From: Patescibacteria group bacterium | Lineage (GTDB): Bacteria > Patescibacteriota > Minisyncoccia > Phycocordibacterales > Phycocordibacteraceae | Length of the DNA: 32,374 nucleotides | Assembly: GCA_018971265.1 (NCBI GenBank) | Contig: JAGXBE010000005.1 | Span: forward strand, 1-32,374 | Reading direction: 5' to 3' | Part shown: positions 13,151 through 21,708 of the stretch, piece by piece | Position numbering within the stretch: position 1 is the first letter of the stretch | Layout: every line of letters starts with the position of its first letter | The notes under the pieces: generated by a model | Told to the model about the DNA's origin: nothing | The model's input: only the letters and a program-made list of their open reading frames with translations | Database searches by the model: none | Translations under genes and position numbers: made by a program

Positions 13151-15628
13151 ATGGCGCGCGGGAAGGAGGAAAAAGGAGAGAGCGCGGCGACACCAGTCGC
13201 CGCGAACGTCATTGAGCAACCAATCGTTACGGAGATGCGCACTTCGTATCTCGACTACGCGATGTCGGTCATCACGGGGCGCGCATTGCCGGATGTGCGC
13301 GATGGACTGAAGCCCGTGCATCGGCGCATCCTCTACGCAATGAAAGACATGGGACTTGTCCCGGGCGCGAAATTCCGCAAGAGCGCCACCGTGGTCGGCG
13401 AGGTACTCGGCAAATACCATCCGCACGGCGACATCGCCGTGTATGACTCGATGGCGAAAATGGCGCAGGAATTCTCCTATCGCTATCCGCTCGTTGTGGG
13501 CCAGGGCAACTTCGGTTCCGTTGATGGCGATTCTCCCGCCGCGATGCGTTACACCGAGGCAAAAATGTCGCGCGTCGCGGAGGCGCTCCTCGGCGACCTT
13601 GAGAAGGATACGGTCGCCTGGAATCCGAACTATGACGCAACGCGCGAGGAGCCGAACGTGCTTCCCGCCGCGCTGCCGAACCTGCTCTTGAACGGCACGC
13701 TTGGCATTGCTGTGGGCATGGCAACCGAGATTCCGCCGCACAACCTGCGCGAAGTGGTTGCCGCAACCATTCACCTCATCGATAATCCGGGCGCGACCAC
13801 CGATGATCTCCTTGCGTTCGTCAAAGGCCCCGACTTCCCCCTCGGCGGCGTCGCTTTCAGTCAGGCCGACATTAAGCACGCATACGGCTCGGGTAAGGGG
13901 CCGGTGGTTGTGCGCGGCGAAGCGGAAATTATCGATGATGGAAAGAAAGACACCCGCATCATCATCACCTCGATTCCGTATCGTGTGAACAAGAGCGAGC
14001 TCATTTCGCGTATCGCGGAGCTCGTGCAGGAAAAGAAGCTTGAAGGCATCCGCGACTTGCGCGATGAATCGACAAGCGATATCCGTGTCGTGGTCGAACT
14101 GAAGGGTACGGCGCATCCGCAGGCGGTTTTAAATGCATTGTATAAACACACCGAGCTCGAGAGTACTTTCCACTACAACATGCTTGCTTTGGTTGACGGC
14201 GTACCGGAGATACTTTCGCTTTCGGCGATGCTCGAACATTTCGTGGAGCATCGACGCGTTGTAGTGAAGCGCCGCACCGAATTCGATTTGCGGAAAGCGC
14301 AGGAGCGCGAGCACATTCTGATCGGCCTCTCGAAAGCGCTCGACCACATCGACGAGGTCATCGCCATCATCAAGAAGGCTTCGGACGTGCCAAGCGCGGA
14401 TGCGGCGCTCCGTAAGAAATTCGGCTTTAGCGAGCGACAAACGGCGGCGATACTTGTAATGCGGCTCCAGACTCTTGCCGGTCTCGAACGCAAGAAGATA
14501 GAAGACGAGCTCGCCGAAGTGCAGGCAATCATACAGAAGCTGCAGGACATTCTGTCTTCGCCGAAAAAGATTCTCGCGGTGGTGAAAAGAGAACTCGAGG
14601 AACTCAGCGAGAAATACGGGGATGATCGACGGACGAAAATCGTGCGTGGCGGGGTACAAAACATTTCAGTGGAAGACCTCGTACCGGACGAGGAATCAAT
14701 GCTCCTCCTCACGCAGGGCGGTTATGTGAAGCGGACGAATCCAAACGAATACAAAAGCCAAAAGCGCGGCGGTGTAGGCGTCGTCGACATCGCGACCAAG
14801 GAGGAAGATGTCGTTACGCATTTTCTCGTGACGAGCGCGCATAGCGACCTCCTCTTTTTCACCGACTTCGGCAAGGCGTACCAACTCAAGATGTACGAGC
14901 TTCCGGAAGGAAAGCGCGCAACCAAGGGCAAGAGCATCATGAATTTTCTTTCACTCGCGAATGATGAAAAGGTAACCTCCATTCTGCCGGTCCCCAAGGG
15001 CGCCGCACTCGATGCCTCATCGGTCGTATTCGTGACCGAGGCGGGTTCAGCGAAGCGGGTGGCTGCGAAAGCATTTGCCGATGTTCGCCGTTCGGGCATC
15101 ATTGCGATAAATCTGAAAAAGGGCGATCGGCTCGTCTCAGCGAACCACGCGAGCACAGGCGATACAGTGTCGATTGTTACTGCGAAAGGACAGTCGATCC
15201 GCTTCGACGCGGAGGACGTTCGCGAAATGGGTCGCACCGCCGGCGGGGTGAAAGGTATGGGCGTGAAAAAGGGCGATCGCGTTGTGTCGGCGGAAGTTAT
15301 CTCCGCCCTTCACGCAAAAGATGCCTCGTTGCTCGTCATCATGAGCAAGGGGTACGGTAAGCGCACGAAGATTTCGGAATACAAGGTCCAGGGTCGCGGC
15401 GGTTCGGGCATCAAAACCGCAGAAGTGACGCCAAAAACAGGCGAAATTATCGGCGCGAAGATAGTTACCGACAACCAGGAAGACGAGGAAATCGTCGTCA
15501 TTTCGAAAAAAGGGCAGGTAATACGGACCTCGGTCTCTTCAATCTCGCTCCTTTCCCGCGCGACCCAGGGCGTACGTATCATGAAGATGCGCGAGGGCGA
15601 CTCCATCGCCTCCATGGCTGCGCTTTAA
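13151..15628 (+). CDS. gyrA: DNA gyrase subunit A
   Basis: 825 residues. GyrA carries the DNA breakage-reunion activity of gyrase, which introduces negative supercoils with GyrB. The start [31 protein letters not shown] is diagnostic of type IIA subunits. The catalytic tyrosine is Y134 in [11 protein letters not shown] coiled-coil tower region (about 370-490) follows, with [21 protein letters not shown] at its start. The C-terminal beta-pinwheel (about 500-820) contains QKRGGVG at 537-543, close to the GyrA box QRRGGKG and favouring GyrA over ParC, although the sixth position is Val rather than basic. Other blades carry repeats such as [15 protein letters not shown] and GRGGSGIKT. No Shine-Dalgarno site precedes it. 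gyrB is not in the window. Confidence 0.95.
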   Translation: MARGKEEKGESAATPVAANVIEQPIVTEMRTSYLDYAMSVITGRALPDVRDGLKPVHRRILYAMKDMGLVPGAKFRKSATVVGEVLGKYHPHGDIAVYDSMAKMAQEFSYRYPLVVGQGNFGSVDGDSPAAMRYTEAKMSRVAEALLGDLEKDTVAWNPNYDATREEPNVLPAALPNLLLNGTLGIAVGMATEIPPHNLREVVAATIHLIDNPGATTDDLLAFVKGPDFPLGGVAFSQADIKHAYGSGKGPVVVRGEAEIIDDGKKDTRIIITSIPYRVNKSELISRIAELVQEKKLEGIRDLRDESTSDIRVVVELKGTAHPQAVLNALYKHTELESTFHYNMLALVDGVPEILSLSAMLEHFVEHRRVVVKRRTEFDLRKAQEREHILIGLSKALDHIDEVIAIIKKASDVPSADAALRKKFGFSERQTAAILVMRLQTLAGLERKKIEDELAEVQAIIQKLQDILSSPKKILAVVKRELEELSEKYGDDRRTKIVRGGVQNISVEDLVPDEESMLLLTQGGYVKRTNPNEYKSQKRGGVGVVDIATKEEDVVTHFLVTSAHSDLLFFTDFGKAYQLKMYELPEGKRATKGKSIMNFLSLANDEKVTSILPVPKGAALDASSVVFVTEAGSAKRVAAKAFADVRRSGIIAINLKKGDRLVSANHASTGDTVSIVTAKGQSIRFDAEDVREMGRTAGGVKGMGVKKGDRVVSAEVISALHAKDASLLVIMSKGYGKRTKISEYKVQGRGGSGIKTAEVTPKTGEIIGAKIVTDNQEDEEIVVISKKGQVIRTSVSSISLLSRATQGVRIMKMREGDSIASMAAL

Positions 15629-15674
15629 ATCCGAAAAAAGAAAATTGCCTCCGGAATACGGCGAATGTTGATTG

Positions 15675-15706
15675 TGCGGCCCGCTGCGGGCCGCATGTGC
15701 TATGTT
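15675..15706 (+). promoter_or_regulatory. GC-rich hairpin and extended -10 before the methyltransferase
   Basis: TGCGGCCC-GCTGC-GGGCCGCA (15675-15695) is an 8-bp palindromic stem after gyrA but has no T-run, so it is a poor intrinsic terminator and could be an operator. Directly after it, TGC-TATGTT (15698-15706) fits an extended -10, 10 nt before the ATG at 15717. Confidence 0.4.
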
Positions 15707-15716
15707 GTAGAGAATT

Positions 15717-16259
15717 ATGAGCGCGCATTTTAGCGATCCGCGGGAGAACGTATTGCAACTCGGGTTACGCGAGGGTATGAAAGTGGGCGATTTTGGGGCG
15801 GGTTCAGGTCACTACGCGCGCGCGGCCGCCGCCATTGTCGGGCAGAGCGGAAAGGTCTACGCAATCGACATACAGGAAGACGTACTTAAACATCTCAAAC
15901 TCAACACACAAGAACACCACCAGGGCACCATCGATACGCTTTGGGGAAACATCGAGAAATCGGGCGGCACGCACCTGCGCGACGCGTCTCTTGACGCAGT
16001 TATTCTCGCCAACACGTTTTTCCAAGTCGAAAACCGCTTTGGACTTCTGGAAGAGGTGAGGCGGGTGCTAAAACCAGGCGGGAAACTCATGCTTATCGAC
16101 TGGGCTGGCAGCTACGGCGGCATGGGTCCCGCGCCCGAACGCGTCGTGCCCGAACACGAAGCCGAAGCATTTTTCATCAACGGCGGCCTGCATAAGATGA
16201 AATCGTTTCGCGCCGGTCCACACCATTACGGCATCGTTTTTACTGTTCCCGACCTATGA
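15717..16259 (+). CDS. Class I SAM-dependent methyltransferase
   Basis: 180 residues. Motif I for S-adenosylmethionine binding is VGDFGAGSGHYAR (about 23-35). The acidic residue ending strand 2 is in VYAIDIQEDVL, motif III-like strand LDAVILANTFFQ follows, and the post-motif EEVRRVLKPGGKLMLIDW is typical of the UbiE/Methyltransf_11 group. The substrate cannot be told. It overlaps the start of the following solute-binding-like gene by 4 bp (ATGA), so the two are translationally coupled. That coupling is the main hint about its role, and a modification connected with the cell envelope or pilus-like genes is speculative. Confidence 0.85.
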   Translation: MSAHFSDPRENVLQLGLREGMKVGDFGAGSGHYARAAAAIVGQSGKVYAIDIQEDVLKHLKLNTQEHHQGTIDTLWGNIEKSGGTHLRDASLDAVILANTFFQVENRFGLLEEVRRVLKPGGKLMLIDWAGSYGGMGPAPERVVPEHEAEAFFINGGLHKMKSFRAGPHHYGIVFTVPDL

Positions 16260-17569
16260 GAATCTCTCTCTTCCAAGGAATCCTCATTGGCGTTTTTAGT
16301 CTCGGAGCCCTCATCGGACTTTTCGTTTTTGCGACGTATACAGGAAGCAATAAAAGCGCCGCGAACGTGGTCGGCCCCGTCGTTATTTGGGGGACACTCC
16401 CGAAAGATGACATAAATACGGCTCTCGTTGCCGCCGGTAAAGTTGACGCGACGCTCAAGGGCGTCTCGTACGTACAGAAGGATCCAGAGACACTGTCCAC
16501 CGACCTGGCCACGGCAATAGCGACAGGGGCGGCGCCCGATCTCATTCTTTCTTCGCAGGAGAACCTTCTCACGCTCAGGAAGCTGATTAAACCAATACCG
16601 ATCTCTACGCTTTCCGCGCGCACGTTCGAGGATACTTTCACCGCAGAGGCAAACCTCTTCGCTGTGCCGGGTGCCAACGGCTACTACGGAATACCGTTTC
16701 TCATCGATCCTCTCGTGCTTTTCTCGAATCAAGATATTCTTTCTTCCGACGGTATTGCGGTTCCACCTACGACATGGGAGGAGATCATCGGTCTCGTATC
16801 GAAAGTCGCCCTGTTTACGCCGGCGCAGCAGATAACGCGCGGCCTTATTGCGCTCGGAACCTATGACAACGTTCATGATGCACGGGGGATACTCTCGGCA
16901 CTTTTCCTTCAGGCAGGAGCGCCGCTTTCTTCATACTCTTCCGGTGACACCCTTGCCGCAAACCTCGGCGAGACCGGCAATGGAGGCGTGCGAGCCGGAC
17001 AGGCGGCTCTCGGTTTCTATACCCAATTTGCCGACCCTTCGAAGATCTCATACACCTGGAATGCTTCGTTGCCGGATTCGCAGCGGTCGTTTCTTGCGGG
17101 CAATCTCGGTCTGTATCTCGGATACGTTTCTGAGGCGCGGTATTTTGTGGCGGCAAATCCGAATCTCAACTTCAATGTTTCTCCCCTGCCGCAGCCCGCA
17201 ACCGCCGCGCTCAAGAGCGCGTATGGCCTCGTCTATGCGTTCATGATACCGCTTGGCGCAAAAAATCCTACCGGCGCGTACACCGTCGCCTCATTGCTCA
17301 CCGGCTCTACCGAGCAGAGTACCGCTGCACTTGCGACCGGGCTTGCGCCGGCGGTGCGAAGCGCTCTTGCGAGCGCCCCTGCAGATGATCCCGTTGCTGC
17401 GGTTGCATATGCCGAAGCGCTCTATACCGAAGGATGGTTGTCCCCAGCGCCTGCGGACACGGACAGAATTTTCTCGAGTATGATTGGAAATGTGATAAGC
17501 GGCCGCTCTAATTTGGATACCGCGCTTAGCTTTGCCGAGCAGTCTTTGACGGCTCTCTTGCAACAATGA
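16256..17569 (+). CDS. Membrane-anchored extracellular solute-binding-like protein
   Basis: 437 residues. An N-terminal membrane helix (about 6-27, ILIGVFSLGALIGLFVFATY) has no lipobox cysteine and is probably an uncleaved anchor. The rest follows the family 1 ABC solute-binding pattern: VVIWGTLPKDD near the start, ATAIATGAAPDLILSSQENL (domain 1), YYGIPFLIDPLVLFSNQDIL and PPTTWEEI (interdomain region), and a C-terminal helical part. Such proteins bind sugars and deliver them to an ABC importer. No permease or ATPase gene is near; instead it overlaps the first of six small membrane-protein genes by 4 bp (ATGA). A structural or adhesive role with that array is therefore as plausible as import. 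Confidence 0.8.
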   Translation: MRISLFQGILIGVFSLGALIGLFVFATYTGSNKSAANVVGPVVIWGTLPKDDINTALVAAGKVDATLKGVSYVQKDPETLSTDLATAIATGAAPDLILSSQENLLTLRKLIKPIPISTLSARTFEDTFTAEANLFAVPGANGYYGIPFLIDPLVLFSNQDILSSDGIAVPPTTWEEIIGLVSKVALFTPAQQITRGLIALGTYDNVHDARGILSALFLQAGAPLSSYSSGDTLAANLGETGNGGVRAGQAALGFYTQFADPSKISYTWNASLPDSQRSFLAGNLGLYLGYVSEARYFVAANPNLNFNVSPLPQPATAALKSAYGLVYAFMIPLGAKNPTGAYTVASLLTGSTEQSTAALATGLAPAVRSALASAPADDPVAAVAYAEALYTEGWLSPAPADTDRIFSSMIGNVISGRSNLDTALSFAEQSLTALLQQ

Positions 17570-18096
17570 GGAAACATACAATCGTTCTTGCCGCGCTTCT
17601 CGTCTCCACAACGTCTCTCGGTGCGTTCGCTGGGGTTGCTTTCGCACAAGCCGCCAACGGCCAGAGCTGTTTTGCCTCTACCGACTGCGCATCAGGTTAT
17701 TGCCAAGGAGATGCGGGAAATACAGGCGGAGGAACCTGCCAACCAAACCCGTCGCAAGTACAAACAAGTGTTACCAACACTGGTGGTTCAGGTCCCAGTA
17801 TCTCCCTCATAAATCCACTTAGCGGAGTTGACTGCAGCAGCGGCAACGGAAATTGTTTAGTCGCATTTCTGAACAACATTCTCGATTTTGTCATACGCAT
17901 CGGCTCCATCGCCGTCATCCTCATGCTGGTCTACGTCGGCTTCCTTTTTGTCACGGCGCGGGGCGAGCCGGGGAAGATCTCCACTGCACGCCAAGCGCTC
18001 CTCTGGACGGTCGTCGGCGCACTAATCCTTCTCGGTGCCAAAGCGATTTCGCTTGGGATACAGGCGACCGTGCAAGCGCTTTCGATCGGAAGCTAG
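17566..18096 (+). CDS. VirB2/TrbC pilin-like protein with Cys-rich head (array member 1)
   Basis: 176 residues. A signal peptide (1-28, ending AFAQA) precedes an exported Cys-rich segment (about 34-60, CFASTDCASGYCQG...GGTC) and a Ser/Thr/Gly linker with one more Cys pair near 86-95. Two membrane helices (about 103-128 and 143-168) flank a short charged loop with ARGEPGKISTARQA. The two-helix end resembles TrbC/VirB2-type pilins and the five downstream genes. It is the longest and only Cys-rich member, so it may carry a distinct surface role. It overlaps the solute-binding-like gene by 4 bp and is followed after 1 bp by member 2. Confidence 0.72.
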   Translation: MRKHTIVLAALLVSTTSLGAFAGVAFAQAANGQSCFASTDCASGYCQGDAGNTGGGTCQPNPSQVQTSVTNTGGSGPSISLINPLSGVDCSSGNGNCLVAFLNNILDFVIRIGSIAVILMLVYVGFLFVTARGEPGKISTARQALLWTVVGALILLGAKAISLGIQATVQALSIGS

Positions 18097-18097
18097 C

Positions 18098-18367
18098 ATG
18101 ACCTTCGCCCAATTCGTCGGCAATGGCACCACCGGCGTCATCGGTGTTTTGAACACCATCGTGATACCGGTCATCTTCGCACTCGCTTTTCTCATATTTA
18201 TCTGGGGCGTCTTGAACCATTTCTTCCTCCACGGCGGGGAAGACGGTAGTCGTGAAGAGGGCAGACAGTTTATCCTTTGGGGCGTCTTGGGAATGGTGGT
18301 GCTTTTCTCGGTGTGGGGGATAATCAACATGCTGTTATCCACGCTCGGCATCGCACCCGGCGTATAG
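18098..18367 (+). CDS. Two-helix pilin-like membrane protein (array member 2)
   Basis: 89 residues from the ATG at 18098 (MTFAQFVGNGTTGVIG); the longer ORF is out because it overlaps member 1. Helix 1 (about 14-40) ends with the array motif FLIFIWGVLNHFF. A charged loop HGGEDGSREEGRQ follows, then helix 2 (about 58-80) with WGVLGMVVLFSVWGIINML. No cleavable signal peptide is obvious, unlike members 1 and 5. It starts 1 bp after the preceding stop. The family resembles VirB2/TrbC pilins; the exact role is unknown. Confidence 0.7.
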   Translation: MTFAQFVGNGTTGVIGVLNTIVIPVIFALAFLIFIWGVLNHFFLHGGEDGSREEGRQFILWGVLGMVVLFSVWGIINMLLSTLGIAPGV

Positions 18368-18388
18368 CCCCTGTATACTTACAAGACC

Positions 18389-18703
18389 ATGATTACTTTC
18401 ACGAGCTGTGTCGCCGGCATCTGCACCGTCGCGGAGACCATCCTATATCTCATCAACTCGGTTCTGGTGCCGCTCCTCTTCGCCATCGCCTTCATTGTAT
18501 TTCTCTATGGCATCGCAAAGGCCTATATATTTTCCGGAGGCGATCCGGAAAAGATAAAAGACGGCCACAAACTTGTCCTCTGGGGCCTCATCGGTTTCGT
18601 TGTCATGATTTCGCTCTGGGGGCTCGTCAATGTCGTTTCCAACACTTTCGGGCTTGCGGGCTACGGCGCACCGTCAACGCCGACCTCATACCCGGCATAC
18701 TAA
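18389..18703 (+). CDS. Two-helix pilin-like membrane protein (array member 3)
   Basis: 104 residues. The N-terminus holds two cysteines (TSCVAGICTVAE) just before helix 1 (about 18-42, PLLFAIAFIVFLYGIAK). The loop SGGDPEKIKDGHKL is followed by helix 2 (about 58-82, LWGLIGFVVMISLWGLVNVV), and a short Pro/Ser/Tyr-rich tail ends the protein. A TATACT box lies 9 nt before the ATG, in the 21-bp gap after member 2, and may add transcription. The paired Cys near the membrane could form a disulfide, which is inference. Confidence 0.7.
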   Translation: MITFTSCVAGICTVAETILYLINSVLVPLLFAIAFIVFLYGIAKAYIFSGGDPEKIKDGHKLVLWGLIGFVVMISLWGLVNVVSNTFGLAGYGAPSTPTSYPAY

Positions 18704-18711
18704 AATAAATT

Positions 18712-19011
18712 ATGGGTGGTATAAACACGTCGTATCTGGATAGTTATAAAAACAGTATTCTTTACATCATCAATGGTCTTCTCGCGCCCGTGTTGCTCGC
18801 CGTCGCTTTCATCACCTTCCTCTGGGGCGTCTACAAGTACTTTATCCTCGGTGCTGATAACGAGACCGAACGTAGGGCGGGCAAGCAAGTTGTCCTCTGG
18901 GGCCTCATCGGTTTTGTAGTCATTTTCTCCGTCTGGGGCCTCGTCGGTCTCGTCATGAGCACATTCAACCTTTCGCCAGGCGGCTCAGCGCCCGCTTACC
19001 CGACACTTTAA
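18712..19011 (+). CDS. Two-helix pilin-like membrane protein (array member 4)
   Basis: 99 residues. Helix 1 (about 15-40) carries APVLLAVAFITFLWGVYKYFILGA, the loop is DNETERRAGKQ, and helix 2 (about 60-84) carries LWGLIGFVVIFSVWGLVGLV. Tail SPGGSAPAYPTL. It is closest by eye to members 3 and 5, suggesting recent local duplication. It follows member 3 by 8 bp. TAAAAT overlaps the stop of member 3 and lies 5 nt before this ATG, but that may be incidental. Confidence 0.7.
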   Translation: MGGINTSYLDSYKNSILYIINGLLAPVLLAVAFITFLWGVYKYFILGADNETERRAGKQVVLWGLIGFVVIFSVWGLVGLVMSTFNLSPGGSAPAYPTL

Positions 19012-19039
19012 GCTATCCACACGCGGTCCCGGACCACCG

Positions 19040-19067
19040 TTGACCTCTGCTTCGGAGGCGCTACAAT
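19040..19067 (+). promoter_or_regulatory. Promoter inside the pilin-like array
   Basis: TTGACC (19040-19045), 16 bp, TACAAT (19062-19067) is one of the best sigma-70-type promoters in the window. It lies in the 82-bp gap after array member 4, with a predicted start near 19074, about 20 nt before the ATG of member 5. It could set members 5 and 6 apart in expression. Confidence 0.6.
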
Positions 19068-19093
19068 TACTCCGTTATCCGATTACCTATATT

Positions 19094-19468
19094 ATGAAAA
19101 AAGCTCTCGCCCTTACCACGTTAACGTTCTCTGCATTCGCTTTGCCGCTCGTCTCTTTCGCAGCAATCAACAACATATCGGACGTAGGTTCGTTTATCAT
19201 CAACTTGATAAACAACATCATCGTTCCGGTGCTTTTTGCCGTTGCGTTCATCGTCTTCCTCTGGGGAGCGTTTACGACCTTTATCTTGGGAGCCAACTCC
19301 GATGACGTGAAGGAAAAAGGAAAGAACCTCATGCTTTGGGGCCTTGTCGGATTTTTCGTCATGGTTTCGATCTGGGGTCTTGTAAATATCCTCACCGGCA
19401 CCGTCAGTTTAAACAACTCTGGGCCGACTGGCGGCACGCCGAAGGCGGGGGTAAACATCGGCGGTTAG
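19094..19468 (+). CDS. Two-helix pilin-like protein with signal peptide (array member 5)
   Basis: 124 residues from the ATG at 19094; the ORF-track start at 19040 would place the promoter inside the gene. A signal peptide (MKKALALTTLTFSAFALPLVSFAA) is followed by helix A (about 42-66, NNIIVPVLFAVAFIVFLWGAF), the loop GANSDDVKEKGKN, and helix B (about 81-104, LWGLVGFFVMVSIWGLVNIL), then a Gly/Asn-rich tail. Signal peptide plus two helices is the standard VirB2/TrbC layout, making this one of the members most like a true pilin. It has its own predicted promoter. Confidence 0.75.
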   Translation: MKKALALTTLTFSAFALPLVSFAAINNISDVGSFIINLINNIIVPVLFAVAFIVFLWGAFTTFILGANSDDVKEKGKNLMLWGLVGFFVMVSIWGLVNILTGTVSLNNSGPTGGTPKAGVNIGG

Positions 19469-19472
19469 GTTA

Positions 19473-19742
19473 ATGTCCGTACTGAACGCATTTCTCGCAA
19501 AGGTAGTCACGCAGATAATCAATCCGATTATCCTGCTTCTGGCTGCGGGCGCGTTCGTGGTCTTTCTCTGGGGCGTGTTTGAGTTTATCCGTCAAGCAGG
19601 AGAGGGAAGTAAACGCGAGGAAGGGCGTCGCGCTATCTTCTGGGGCCTTGTCGGTCTCGTGATTATCTTTGGCGCGTATGGGATTATAAATCTCGCGCTT
19701 AACACCTTCGGCCTGACGCCCCTCCAGAAAATTTCACAGTAA
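19473..19742 (+). CDS. Two-helix pilin-like membrane protein (array member 6)
   Basis: 89 residues. Helix 1 (about 14-38) has IINPIILLLAAGAFVVFLWGVFEFI, the loop RQAGEGSKREEGRR is the most charged of the set, and helix 2 (about 54-78) has IFWGLVGLVIIFGAYGIINLAL. It lacks a cleavable signal and a long tail. It follows member 5 by 4 bp and closes the rightward array. No T-run terminator is visible on the plus strand after it. Confidence 0.7.
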   Translation: MSVLNAFLAKVVTQIINPIILLLAAGAFVVFLWGVFEFIRQAGEGSKREEGRRAIFWGLVGLVIIFGAYGIINLALNTFGLTPLQKISQ

Positions 19743-19747
19743 AAATT

Positions 19748-19791
19748 AAAGGGCAAAAGAAAAAGACCGCGCGGATGAACCGTGCGGTCTT
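19748..19791 (-). terminator. Terminator for the leftward SPFH operon
   Basis: A 12-bp stem, AAGACCGCGCGG/CCGTGCGGTCTT (one G-T wobble), spans 19763-19791. On the minus strand it runs into TTTTCTTTTGCCCTTT, a good U-tract. On the plus strand it is followed by GTGCC and would stop the pilin-like array less well. Confidence 0.75.
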
Positions 19792-19805
19792 GTGCCTACT
19801 GAACT

Positions 19806-20588
19806 TCAGTTGGAAGCAAACGCGTAGGAGATAACATTTGTTTCATCTGCCTTGTTTGTTGCGTATACCGATGCGAGAGAACCATCGGCACACGATTCTC
19901 CGAACGCGCATTCGTGCCCGTCTCGATACACATTATGAAGTAGGAAATTGCTTCCGACCATCACCACATGCATCTTGAGCGGAACCGCGATACGGGCTGA
20001 CTCTCCTGCGGCGGCCATGACCAGTTTCGGCCAAGACGACTGCGGAGCGCTCGCAAGAGGAATATTCGAGCGCGTGTTGCCGGGAGAGTTACCCGAACCA
20101 ACGAAAGATCCGATTATTGATGCACCAACAAAGAACATGAACACAATCCCAGCGAGTACCCTCTGGAGCGTCCCGGCCCATTCTTTCTTTGCATACATCG
20201 CAACAAGTGCGGCAAAGACAGCGTAGAGAATAAGAATCGGGAGCCAATGATCTCGGCCCCAACTCCCCACCGCGCTCATGCTCGGGCTTCCTACCACTGG
20301 CGCATAGAGCCCCCAGTAGATGATCGCAGCAATGCCGGCCAGAAGCAGGATGGTCAGTAGGTTCGAGCCCAATTTCGTTTTTAACCACTCGAAACTCTTT
20401 TCACCCCAACGTGCACCCGTCTGATCCTCGATGACAGCCCCGGGCATTTCTGTTTTCTTGTTCAGCCGCTTCTGCTTCCCGTACATCTTCCTCGAATGCG
20501 GCTTTGCCATACGAACGGCAACAATGCCCGTCGCAAACAAGAATAAAAGAAGAAGCGCTGTACCGATAATCCATAGAATCTTGCCCAT
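19806..20588 (-). CDS. Polytopic membrane protein of unknown function
   Basis: 260 residues. Membrane helices are predicted near 4-25, 75-95, 115-134 and 142-162. Between the first two lies a basic cytoplasmic-looking segment (HSRKMYGKQKRLNKK). The C-terminal 90 residues (about 170-260) are soluble, with MHVVMVGSNFLL and two Cys in GHECAFGESCADG that might pair. I recognise no family. It is 4 bp downstream of the SPFH gene and has an AAGGAGAG Shine-Dalgarno site overlapping that gene's end, so the two are coexpressed and probably work together in the membrane. Confidence 0.72.
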   Translation of the reverse strand: MGKILWIIGTALLLLFLFATGIVAVRMAKPHSRKMYGKQKRLNKKTEMPGAVIEDQTGARWGEKSFEWLKTKLGSNLLTILLLAGIAAIIYWGLYAPVVGSPSMSAVGSWGRDHWLPILILYAVFAALVAMYAKKEWAGTLQRVLAGIVFMFFVGASIIGSFVGSGNSPGNTRSNIPLASAPQSSWPKLVMAAAGESARIAVPLKMHVVMVGSNFLLHNVYRDGHECAFGESCADGSLASVYATNKADETNVISYAFASN

Positions 20589-20592
20589 AATT

Positions 20593-21702
20593 TCACTCTC
20601 CTTTCACATCGGGCTTTTCAGGTTTCAGCAGTCCGGCAAGCGCGCTCAGTGGGTTATTCGCCCAGATAATCGTGCTACCAGGATTCTTTGAGGACTCTTG
20701 TATCGCATCGTACCCGGCGAGTACTATTCCTTCGTTACCGTGTTGCTTGATCACCTTGAGTCGAGTAGCAAGGGCTTTCGCTTCTTTGGCACCCTTCATC
20801 TCGATGACCTTGGCTTCTGCTTGGCCCTTGAGAATCGTCGCCTTCGCCGCTTGTCTTGCAACATACTCCGCCGTAGTGGCTTCCTGGTCCTGTTTTTTCG
20901 TGTCGCCAGAGAGCTCGATGGTTTGCAGATCGGCGGTGCGTATTTCTACGCCATACCTACCCTGCAGTCCACGGGGAAGTTTCCCCGGCACATCATCCGG
21001 GAGCTCCCCGTTCAACTTGATGACAGGTTCGGAGAACTCCTTTTGATTTTTCGTGGAGATGAGATCTTGGAAATCTTTTTCTCCCACGAAGGTGCGTACG
21101 TGGCGATTGATTGCGGCGGTGATACGCCGCATCCAATCCTCACCGCTGAAGAGCGCGCGGTACGGGTTGCGTATCGCGACCGTTACGAGCGTGAGCTCGT
21201 CGGTCGGGAGGCGATCTTTCGTTTCCGCACTGTCGGTTACGATCGCATACGTGAAGTCGGACACGTAGATGAAGTCCGTGGATTCGGCACGGGAGAGAAC
21301 TTTCTCTTTGCCCGTCGCTTTATCCGTATACGTCTCGTTCCACTCGAACTCATAGACGTACACACTGTTCGCCCACGGCCACCCGACCCAATACAGGCCA
21401 AGATGTTTTAACAGCCGCGGGCGATCATCGTACCGGTCATCATTGTCCCGCCCGTGGTACACGACCTCCCAGTCCGCATGATTCTTCGTCTCATACCACG
21501 ACTTTGACGGGTCATTGAGGTGGTATTCAGCAAAGCTCATTACGAAGCGATCGAACGAGTCCCCGCGGACAATGCCTTTCACCGTTCCCTCATTTACTTT
21601 GGTGAAGAGAATACCCTCTTGTGCGAGCCACGGAAAGAGCACGAGAGTGCTCGCCGCAACAAGTGCTGCCGCCACGACGACTACAATTAACAGATAGAAC
21701 AT
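20593..21702 (-). CDS. SPFH/band 7 domain membrane protein
   Basis: 369 residues from the ATG at 21702, chosen because GAGGAG lies 6 nt upstream; the 17-residue ORF extension precedes that site. A single N-terminal membrane helix (about 2-25) is followed by an SPFH-like beta/alpha region (about 35-260: EGTVKGIVRGDSF, LVTVAIRNPYRALF, LQGRYGVEIRTADLQTIEL). Then comes an Ala/Lys/Glu-rich helical segment (about 275-325, QAAKATILKGQAEAKVIEMKGAKEA) typical of stomatin/flotillin coiled coils. A short hydrophobic end (WANNPLSALAGLL) closes it. Such proteins oligomerise into membrane scaffolds. The partner downstream is an unrecognised membrane protein rather than the NfeD partner often found. Confidence 0.85.
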   Translation of the reverse strand: MFYLLIVVVVAAALVAASTLVLFPWLAQEGILFTKVNEGTVKGIVRGDSFDRFVMSFAEYHLNDPSKSWYETKNHADWEVVYHGRDNDDRYDDRPRLLKHLGLYWVGWPWANSVYVYEFEWNETYTDKATGKEKVLSRAESTDFIYVSDFTYAIVTDSAETKDRLPTDELTLVTVAIRNPYRALFSGEDWMRRITAAINRHVRTFVGEKDFQDLISTKNQKEFSEPVIKLNGELPDDVPGKLPRGLQGRYGVEIRTADLQTIELSGDTKKQDQEATTAEYVARQAAKATILKGQAEAKVIEMKGAKEAKALATRLKVIKQHGNEGIVLAGYDAIQESSKNPGSTIIWANNPLSALAGLLKPEKPDVKGE

Positions 21703-21708
21703 GACGTT

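Noticed and set aside
13076-14116. 346-residue minus-strand ORF
   Set aside because: Shadow of gyrA, whose breakage-reunion motifs are unmistakable.
16256-17569. Complete ABC sugar importer
   Set aside because: Only the solute-binding-like protein is present; no permease or ATPase gene occurs in the window.
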